From assembly GCA_022828595.1 (NCBI GenBank), contig JAKGHH010000001.1, forward strand, positions 137,659,017 through 137,723,016: a DNA stretch of 64,000 bases. Reading direction: 5' to 3'. Below are positions 56,761-64,000 of this stretch, one piece after another. The translations under genes and the position numbers were made by a program. The stretch is from Nelumbo lutea (lineage: Eukaryota > Streptophyta > Magnoliopsida > Proteales > Nelumbonaceae). Below the pieces are notes generated by a model. The model was not told the DNA's origin, searched no databases, and saw only the letters and a list, made by a program, of their open reading frames with translations. Each line of letters starts with the position of its first letter. The first letter of the stretch is position 1.

Positions 56761-57279
56761 TTTCTGCTAAGTGCTAAAGGACAGGGGGGATCCTAACTTT
56801 GGGATTCGGTTTGTTCAAGGAGAATGACTACTGCTTTGCAAAACTGAAGGGCCAAGCAAAATTTGCGCCGCTGATAGTTGGAACCGACTTTTTTGAGGGA
56901 AGAGAGTGTGGAATATTTTTGTGAGGATGGAAGGTAAAAGAGGTTGTCTCTTTTGTATTCATCTTCTCAGAACAGAGAATACAGGTGTGCAATGGAAGGC
57001 CATAGCCATCTCATTCTTTTATTCTTCTACTAGTCCACACTTCAAAAAGACAATCTAACATCTAACTATATGAAGAAATTCCTGTAAAAGTAAAACTACT
57101 AGTCAAGCTCTGCATATGTATGGGCACATGGCAGTCTCATGACCCCCATTTATTATTGAAAATCTGTTCAAACTTCAAAATTTTATACAACATTAGAATG
57201 GATTCAAGCAATAAAGAATTAGCATGTAATCAAGCTGTTCTTCCAAGTCTAATCAAATATAGGAGTTGTTTACTTTTAA
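56761..57279. other. Intergenic stretch
   Basis: No gene or repeat is recognised. Confidence 0.4.
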
Positions 57280-59270
57280 GAGGGTTTTAATGAGACGAAT
57301 TGAATAAGCTCATTCACTTGCTCTTTGCGGATGACCTTGTCATTTTTGGCATGTGTTGCTCTTTTGATGTAAACAATATTTTGGATGTTCTTGATTCCTT
57401 CTGTAAATGGTCGGGTCAGGAAATAAATTTCCAAAAATCAGCTATTCACTTCATTGCAAACTCTCATAGAAGAAACAACTTTTATTCCATCGGCCTTTGG
57501 AGTTACCTCTTTGAAGACTAATGACAAGTATCTTGGTGGTTCCTTAATTATGTGCAAGGCTAAAACCTTGGAATGGATGTACTTGGTTGATAAACTTAAG
57601 TCCAAGTTGGCGGGTTGGAAGAAACGCACCCTCTCTCATGCTGGCAGATCCATGCATATAAGTCCACTCTTCAAGTGGCTCCACAATACATGGTGGTCTG
57701 ATGCTGAGACAGCTGGCTTTCACCTTAGAAAGTGGTCCCAAATTTGTAGACCAAAAGCTTGTGGTGGGCTGGGCTTTCGCGATTTAGAGTTAACCAATAA
57801 AGCCCACATCATGAAATTGGGATGGAGATTACTCAAATATCCTTCGGCCTTATGGGCAAAAGTGCTTCACGCTAAATACTTCAGAACCTCAAACTTCTGG
57901 GATGTAAAACTAAAACTGGGGCTATCCTATATCTGGCGTGGTTTCTTGCTTGCAGAACTCATCTTCGCAAGGGTTGCCGCTGGATTATAGGCAATGGGTG
58001 GAGTGTCGGTGCTCTGATCCGTGTCTCTCTAATGCTATGGATCCTTCTAGCTGGCCTCACAGAAATTATCCTTTGAAAGTGGCTGAACTTATCAACCACC
58101 ACTCGATGTCTTTGAATCATGAGCAGACTAATCACCTCTTTCAGCCGCACTCTTCTCAAGAAATCCTCTCCTTGGCCCTCCCTTTACATAGCAATATCGT
58201 GGAGGATCAATTCGTTTGGTCCCTTACTCCTCACGAGCAATTTACCACCTCTTCAGCATACCGTCTACTCGCTTCGGAATTGCCTTCTTCCTCAAATGCA
58301 ACTTTCTTATTCGATGAATGTGAATGGGAAAAATTTAGAAACTCAAATGGGTCTGCCCCAAGATCAAGATCTTTCTTTGGAAGGGCCCTTAATGATGCGA
58401 TTTCCATAAGAAACAGAATAAAGAGGTGGAATCCCAACTTAGATTCTTGCTGTTCGCTTTGTGGAATTGAGGAGGAATTTGTAGACCACTTATTCCTCAA
58501 ATGCTCCATTGCGAAAGCTGTTTGGTTTGACTCCGATTTGGGGGTCCGAACTGATCTTTCCGAGCATCTTCCTGAATTGATATCGTCTTGGATTTCCCTG
58601 GGTTCTTCTGCTCTCTCCACTCATCATTTCTACCCATTGGCTTTCTCATTAATCTGGGCACCTATGGTTGACTCGCAATGCGGCTATCTTCCGCGGGGTT
58701 ATTTGGTCTCCTGGGAGTTTACTGCTGGGTCCCTGGTAGGTATTTACCCCCCAACCCTTTGAGTGGTCCTACCGCATTCCCCCCTGTTGGCCTGGCGAAA
58801 ATTAACTTTGATGGTGCAACTTCTCCCACTCGTGCAAGCTGGTTGTATCATCAAAAACCACTGTGGAAGCTTAATCTATGCTCGCGTGTTTCCTTCTAGC
58901 TCGTGCTCTGCTCTAAAGCCCGCACCTTTCTAGAAAGTCTTCTCTTTGCAATATCCTGTGAGCGGGTGACTGTGCTACCAACTTCTTGTTGGAGGATAAT
59001 GGTATCCCTCCGTGGAGTGTAACTGCACTCTTTCTCAGTTGCAAAAACATCTTAAGTCATCACCCGGAGTTCTAAGTAGTCTTCTCCCCTAGATCGACAA
59101 ATAAGGCGGCTCATGCTTTGACCCAGTTTGGCCTGTCATGCAATTCATCCTATACCTGATCATCTGTTCCTCTGTTTTTAAAGAAGATTGTTCTCGCTGA
59201 TTCTGCTGAGATCTCTAATGAATCGTAGGCTTCCATGCCTTTTTTTCAAAAAAATAAAAAAAGTAGGAGT
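57280..59270 (+). pseudogene. Decayed L1-like LINE, 3' portion
   Basis: Reverse transcriptase starts at the catalytic box HLLFADDLVIFG near 57,315. It continues through KYLGGSLIMCKAK and KSKLAGWKKRTLSHAGR to CRPKACGGLGFRDLELTNKA, with an internal deletion after HAGRSMHISP. The zf-RVT segment CCSLCGIEEEFVDHLFLKC is near 58,447. RNase H follows: VGLAKINFDGATSP near 58,787, then RSTNKAAHALTQFGL near 59,092, ending in a stop at about 59,228. Frame changes occur near 57,480, 57,955, 58,650 and 58,830. An A-rich tail follows at 59,248-59,270. Everything 5' of the FADD box is missing, as usual for 5'-truncated LINEs. Confidence 0.9.
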
Positions 59271-59393
59271 TATTCTTTTTGTTGGGCATGGTCTGCATGG
59301 ATAACGATTTGTTCTTTGCATGCATTTCTTTCTTGCAGGAATCAGAATTGTCACCTTTGTTCATTAACTCAAATTGAGATTGGAAGTATATAA

Positions 59394-60017
59394 GGCCATG
59401 TTTGGGAGTGCTTATGTTAAAAATAAGTGCTTAAAAACAAGTGCTTATTTGAATAAGCATTTATTTATATTTGGCATCCATTTTTTTCAAGTGCTTATTT
59501 TAAAAATTAAGCACTTATTTTATATTGGACGATAGTCTTTTTCTTCAATAAGCACTTGTGACTCTTTTGTCCTTCATTTTCTTTCAAAATTTCAAAATAT
59601 CCAATCTAAAGTAAATGAATAAAAGTACTTTGATTGAATTGCTTTCGTAAAAGTACTTTCATAAAATTACTTTGGTAAAAGTATTTTCGTAAAAGTGCTC
59701 TTATAAAAGTATTTTCATATAAGTGCTTTCATGTAAAAGTGCTTTCGTAAAAGTAACAATGTTGTTGCTAAAAGTAACAATATTGAAAGGGTATAATTGG
59801 CATTCTAAAAATTTACTGAGGACAATTCTGTGAGGAAAAATTTAAGTAACTGCTTATTGTATGAACACTTAAAAAAAGTTATTTGGGCTTAAAAAATAAG
59901 CTCTTGTTTTTAAAATAAGCACTTATTCCGGGCATATTTCCCAAACACCAATAAGTGCTTAATGGTGTAGTTTCAACCCAAATAAGCACTTATTTTTAAA
60001 CACTCCCAAACATGGCC
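59394..60017. mobile_element. Tourist-like (PIF/Harbinger) MITE, 624 bp
   Basis: Both ends read GGCCATGTTTGGGAGTG in inverse orientation, followed by TTAAAAATAAGTGCTTA-type motifs. TAA flanks both sides (59,391-59,393 and 60,018-60,020), the target duplication expected for PIF/Harbinger elements. The interior is rich in AAGTGCTT and TAAAAGTA motifs and encodes nothing. Confidence 0.9.
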
Positions 60018-60080
60018 TAAATGCTAAGAAACTCAGATCAAACCCCAAAGCTTATTACATACTACTGCATTGATGACTCA

Positions 60081-60187
60081 ATTTGGAAGGAGTACAAATA
60101 CAAATATGTACAATGCAAATACAAACAAAATAATACAAAGTACAAGGTTTTGCACTCTAAATATTTGTATTTGTACTCCTTCCAAAG
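60081..60187. repeat. Hairpin MITE, copy A
   Basis: TTTGGAAGGAGTACAAATAC at the left is mirrored by GTATTTGTACTCCTTCCAAA at the right (with ATAT/ATAT inside), a near-perfect palindrome around a short loop. Confidence 0.85.
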
Positions 60188-60500
60188 GGATCAATTTACG
60201 TGCCCATTTGGAAGGGCTTTTGGGCAATGGTTTCTAGCTTTGCCAGGTGAGGTGGGTCTGGCACGAACAGCCTATAAGCTATGTTTGGAGAAAAACCCTT
60301 TTAAGTCTAAATATGCTGTCATTCATTCAAAAAATTTTGCTTTATTAATCTATAAAGATGGTTTTAATAGCTTCTTCAAAGCGGCTATTAATCAAATCTT
60401 TCACCCTCCCAAACAGGCCCATGTACCAATTATTTGGGTTGTGTGAGACTTCAAGTCCTCTACCTGTCAGCTCGGCCCAAGTAACTACCCCTCTAACAGT
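60188..60500. other. Intergenic stretch
   Basis: A short frame here (about 60,200-60,446) has no recognisable domain. Confidence 0.4.
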
Positions 60501-61075
60501 TCAGAGAAGCGTATCACATGATAGATATCTGTTAGCCTTTATTCTAGGGAGAATATGGAAAAATAAAAATGAAAAGGTCTTCAAAAATAAGTCTCTCCAT
60601 CCTGAGTATTGTTAGTAAGGCAATAGAGTATAAAGTGATAAACTTGGTTAATGGTGGGAAGTGTAAACAAAAGAGAACTACATGGGTGAAATGAGATCCT
60701 CTTAAGCCCAAACAAGTTAAAATAAATTTCAATGCATAAAAAAAAATGATGGTTCAGCAGCTATTGGTTGCAAGTTTTTAAAATCGGACTGAAGAGGGAA
60801 TTTTTCTGAGAATATCTGGGTCAGCAGTTTGCTGATCAAATCAATAGTTTTGGCCAAAATGCGATTTGGGGGTGAAATAGACTGGTTTCTGATTTTTCCG
60901 ATTCAACCATGGTTTGAAAATACTGATTGGTTGTATTGCTAAAGATGAGCAGTTTATTGCATAAGTGAGGCTTGGGCTGCTTGTGATGCTCATAAGATGA
61001 CAAAGGGATTCGGGAATACTAGTATTACCATGGAAGGTGATTCAAAGCTTGTAATCGATTGCTTAAAAGGTTATA
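60500..61075 (+). pseudogene. LINE RNase H (RVT_3) remnant, split by a MITE
   Basis: It reads GRIWKNKNEKVFKNKSLHP near 60,550 and KPKQVKINFNA near 60,705. After the MITE it continues with IAKDEQFIA, EAWAACDAHKMTKGFG and EGDSKLVIDCLKG near 61,035. This is the order of the LINE-type RNase H. Stops and frame changes are present. Confidence 0.75.
60771..60925. mobile_element. hAT-like MITE, 155 bp, exact 8-bp target duplication
   Basis: Inverted ends are CAAGTTTTTAAAATCGGACT and (reversed) CAGTATTTTCAAACCATGGT. ATTGGTTG stands at 60,763-60,770 and 60,926-60,933. Removing the element with one duplication leaves the RNase H frame continuous, which confirms the borders. Confidence 0.9.
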
Positions 61076-61095
61076 CATGTCACCGTGGAATATAA

Positions 61096-61213
61096 GGCTC
61101 AGTTCCGAAAGAGTACAAACATAAATATATATAGTACAAATACATAAAAAATAATATAAAATATATGGTTTTGCACTCTACATATTTATATTTGTATACC
61201 TTCCAAATTGAAC
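61096..61213. repeat. Hairpin MITE, copy B
   Basis: GGCTCAGTTCCGAAAGAGTA is inverted at the right as ACCTTCCAAATTGAAC. It is the same family as copy A and is flanked by TATA. Confidence 0.78.
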
Positions 61214-61217
61214 TATA

Positions 61218-61335
61218 GGCTAAATTTGGAAAGAATATAAATACAAATATATAAAGTGCAAAACCTTATATTTTGTATTATTTTATATGTATTTACACTC
61301 TACATATTTGCATTTATACTCCTTCCAAACTGAGC
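61218..61335. repeat. Hairpin MITE, copy C
   Basis: GGCTAAATTTGGAAAGAATA at the left faces TACTCCTTCCAAACTGAGC at the right. It lies 4 bp after copy B, head to tail, and is flanked by TATA. Confidence 0.78.
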
Positions 61336-62257
61336 TATAATCACATATTCAGAGAGGCAAATTTTATAGAAGATTAGCTCGCGAATAAAAGGCATAGGAT
61401 TCAAATACTTCTGATTTGTCAACAGTTTTTTCTTCTATCTGTTTGTGGGATTCATAGGAGAGTGCTATTCCCCATCTTGTGTAGCCTGCTTCCTTGATTA
61501 TCAATAAAAAAGAAGTAGAAGCATAGGAGCAGAGTTTTGTAACCAAAGTCTCAGTACAACAAAGAGTTTCAAAAGACAATTTTTTACAGATGTATTAGAT
61601 ATGACCAGTTCATGAGCTGGTTTTGGGCTAGGCCTTGAGCTGGGCTTTACATTAACAGAAATGCCCAGTCCCGAGCCTGGCCCAATCACGGGGCCTATTC
61701 TTGAGCCCAAGCATAGCTCTAATATAAAGCCCAAAGCCCAATGTATATCATGCAATATCCTATTTTCATATTCCAATATCATATCTTTTAACTTGTTCCT
61801 ATCCAATCATAAAATTTGCACATAAAAAATATTGTTGCTGAGATACAATTATACACCTAATTTCAAACACACACATACATACCAAATATAAAAAAGAGAA
61901 GAGACCAAAAATAAAAACCAATGTTCAGAGAATGGACTGGGCATAGAACCAAAAAAGGGAGAGGTTCACAGGTCAGAGGTTCAACCGGGGTCGAACCATG
62001 ATGACATGGCATATATATAATAGTTTTTATAGGCCATATAAAACTTTGGAGCAACACAAGTCACGGGAAAATCTCAATACTAACCTTAAAATAAAATAAA
62101 AAACAGGGATTGTTGAACTCTGCAAGCCCTTTTGCAACGATGATGCCAATCGAATCAAGCCTTTGTCGAGTTCGCAGACCACAAGATCTCTGAAGAGACA
62201 GCCACCAGTGTCAAGAGGCTTCACCAGATGCAAGCCGCTGGAACCATCGTTCAATCA
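61336..62257. other. Intergenic stretch
   Basis: A GGCCC-rich repeat remnant lies at about 61,615-61,745. At 62,110-62,257 a frame with AFVEFADHKISEETATS is open but I do not recognise it; it runs into the CNGC fragment. Confidence 0.45.
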
Positions 62258-62535
62258 CCTGACGGATTCACGCCCAAGTGTCATCTTTCCGTCATCCACA
62301 CGCACCATCAAGGCCATTTCCGAAGTTGAGGCATTCGCACTCATTGCCGATGACTTGAAGTTTGTGGCATTGCAGCAACTTAAACATAAGTTTCGGTTCT
62401 ACTCACACCAATGGCGCACATGGGCTGCATGCTTCATTCAAACAGCATGGCATCGGTCCAAAAGAAGGAAGGATGCAGCTGAGCTCAAGTCTTCGGGAAA
62501 GCCTTGCGAACGCCTCGCCTGCCCCAGCTTTTGAA
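62258..62535 (+). pseudogene. Cyclic nucleotide-gated channel (CNGC) C-terminal fragment
   Basis: The frame reads DSRPSVIFPSSTRTIKAISE, VEAFALIADDLKFVA, then LKHKFRFYSHQWRTWAACFI and QTAWHRSKRRKDAAELK. This is the end of the cyclic-nucleotide domain, the calmodulin site and the IQ motif of plant CNGC channels. About 8 residues normally after LKFVA (the QFRRLHS block) are missing. The frame then shifts, with RESLANASPAPAF continuing in another frame. Membrane segments, pore and start are absent. The stretch lies next to, and antisense to, a reverse-strand LTR leader. Confidence 0.85.
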
Positions 62536-62860
62536 CGAACTGTCCGGGTCAAACGACTGCCGATGGATTGGACCGGCGATGGTGTGACGGTGGGCTCGCC
62601 GGTAAGAATGGTATCGAGACAGAAAAACAAAGCAAAAACTAGAAATAGCTCAATCAAGAAAGTACGATTGTGGTTGAGTCAAGAGTTGTGGTCTGATCAA
62701 GATTTGCAGAGAGGAAACAAGAAACGTCGGTGAATGGCTAGATCAAGAATCGCTGGGCAGAATAAGCGCAGTTTGATCAAGGTCCACTGAACTTAGACCA
62801 AATAAAAAATTACAGAAGTGAAACAAGAAATGCAGATGAAGCAAGGAGACGCGGATCGCC
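62536..62860 (-). other. Probable leader of a reverse-strand LTR element
   Basis: Read on the minus strand, this follows a primer-binding site. No gag or pol motif is recognised in it. Confidence 0.45.
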
Positions 62861-63075
62861 GCTCTGATACCAAGATACGAAAAAGCAAAGAAGATAAATG
62901 GGAAAATAATATTTCTTGATATGAATTCAATAGTTACAAGCTATTTATAATAAAGCTAAGGATGCAACCAGAGGACAGGTCGACAGCTTGAATTGGAATA
63001 AAAAGGAAAGAAAAAGATATATACAACTAATTGGAGTGAAACTATATCTCCTAGAATTGATGGAATACGCTAACA
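62861..63075 (-). repeat. Primer-binding site and LTR of a reverse-strand element
   Basis: GCTCTGATACCA (62,861-62,872) is the reverse complement of the TGGTATCAGAGC primer-binding site. The next 203 bp, reversed, run from TGTTAGCGTATTCC to CGTATCT and so look like an LTR. No second LTR lies within the window to the left, so the element is truncated or reduced. Confidence 0.6.
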
Positions 63076-63398
63076 AGGCATCAGCACAATATTTCTTTTT
63101 TCAAGTGAAAAAAGAAAAAAAGATATTGTTTTTCTATGATGTGGTAGTTATTTTTTGTTTAAAGAAAAAAAAGTGAAGTTTTAATCATATTGCCATATTA
63201 AATATTTGTATGATACATGTGTTTTTGAATTTTTACAAAATTTTTTAGTTATGGAGTGGTTGAAAGATATTGAAAATGCGGAATTTTTTAATTAAAACCT
63301 TATAATATATAAATAATACAGCCTCCAAATAATGAGAGAAAATATGAATTTTTTGTTTTTACATAGAAAAATCTGAGAATGCTTTATATCACTTTACC
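63076..63398. other. Intergenic stretch
   Basis: AT-rich; nothing recognised. Confidence 0.4.
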
Positions 63399-63596
63399 CA
63401 ATGTTTTAAGACTCGGCCAGGACCGGACGGTCAAACCATGAAAACCAGGAACCGATGGCCTTTCCGGCCGGGTTCCTGTTAAATGACAGTTTTGGGCCCT
63501 TTGGCAGGTTGGAAAGGCAAACTGGCCGGTTAGCCAGTAAAACCGGGACCCAAAGAGTATTTCTGTTTTTACTCGGGTTTGAGTCTTAAAATATTG
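63399..63596. mobile_element. hAT-like MITE, about 198 bp
   Basis: CAATGTTTTAAGACTCGGCC at the left faces (reversed) CAATATTTTAAGACTCAAAC at the right, with GGCCGG-type motifs inside. No clear target duplication is seen. Confidence 0.68.
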
Positions 63597-63933
63597 ATCA
63601 AATGTGAGGGCGGAATGATGAGACAGCAGGTTGAATGAATAATCAAATCAAAGCATCTAGACTGTTGAAGATGACGGTTTCACTTAGCAGAATTTCGTGG
63701 GAGAGCCAATGAAGAAGAGAAGAAGAAAGATGAGTGGAGAAAACAGTAGGCGCCCTTTGCGTGTACGTGTGTGAAGGGAGATAGATATCTCGAAAAGAGA
63801 AATGAAGGCGACATGAGAGGAGCAGAGAAGGCCACTCCAGCATAATTGAGATTCCTTCGGACGGTTCCGTTCCTAGCTTAGCTTAGCTACAAGGCTTGTG
63901 CTCTTCACAGTTGGCACTTGTCGCCGTGCCGTC

Positions 63934-63941
63934 TATAAATA
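63934..63941 (+). promoter_or_regulatory. TATA box of a gene starting beyond the right edge
   Basis: TATAAATA follows a GC-richer stretch (CACTTGTCGCCGTGCC) and is itself followed by 59 bp of leader-like sequence without a long ORF. The setting resembles the start of a plant gene. The gene itself is outside the window. Confidence 0.5.
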
Positions 63942-64000
63942 CCGGAGCCAATTACACCGTCCGGAGCCACAGCCAGTACAAGCCATCGATCAATCTCTTC

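Noticed and set aside
57938..58762. A 274-codon open frame that could be called a host gene.
   Set aside because: It contains the LINE zf-RVT motif, sits between RT and RNase H pieces and shifts frame relative to both, so it is part of a decayed LINE.
60021..60446. A 141-codon frame across hairpin MITE A.
   Set aside because: Its first third translates the palindromic arms, and the rest shows no domain.

Overview
The window is nuclear DNA of a flowering plant, probably not a grass. It has split genes with GT-AG introns, plant-specific genes (a vacuolar TPC1 channel 3' end, a Bet v 1/MLP-type protein, a GH5 endo-beta-mannanase), and most of the rest is decayed LTR, LINE and DNA transposons. 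I cannot name the species from sequence alone.

Layout. 1-15,115 is a nest of Ty1/copia elements. A reverse-strand pol fragment abuts a 5'-truncated plus-strand copy. Next comes an old element (3,467-15,110) that was later hit by a complete 5.59 kb copia element (4,378-9,967, target duplication GTACA) and, 22 bp further on, by a hAT-like element (9,990-10,578, 8-bp duplication). 17,237-18,158 holds the last three coding exons of TPC1; its upstream exons are not in the window. 19,851-20,454 is a complete two-exon Bet v 1/MLP-like gene with a G-box and TATA box. 20,719-32,569 is transposon debris: two terminal-inverted-repeat (TIR) elements carrying pieces of host genes, LINE remnants, and a TIR element with an internal ~88-bp minisatellite.

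A run of exactly 100 N (32,570-32,669) splits the window. The 13.8 kb left of it (18,721-32,569) is repeated right of it (32,670-46,230), and both copies end exactly at the gap. This is the signature of two overlapping, allelic contig ends left unmerged. I therefore read the second MLP gene and its neighbours as a false (haplotypic) duplication, not a tandem gene duplication.

46,231-51,440 is intergenic with several small MITEs, two with exact 9-10 bp target duplications. 51,450-54,911 is an intact five-exon mannan endo-1,4-beta-mannosidase gene (427 aa) with two short upstream ORFs in its leader. 55,500-63,600 is again intergenic: a 113-bp tandem duplication, a decayed L1-like LINE, a 624-bp TAA-flanked Tourist-like MITE, three hairpin MITEs, a LINE RNase H remnant hit by a small hAT-like element, and a CNGC channel fragment next to a reverse-strand LTR. 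A TATA box 60 bp from the right edge suggests another gene starts just outside.

No operon-like co-function is expected. The three host genes are independent: vacuolar cation channel, small ligand-binding protein, cell-wall mannan hydrolase. No undescribed molecular system is evident. The most notable points are the unmerged contig overlap, the gene-fragment-carrying TIR elements, and nested insertions whose target duplications can be read directly.
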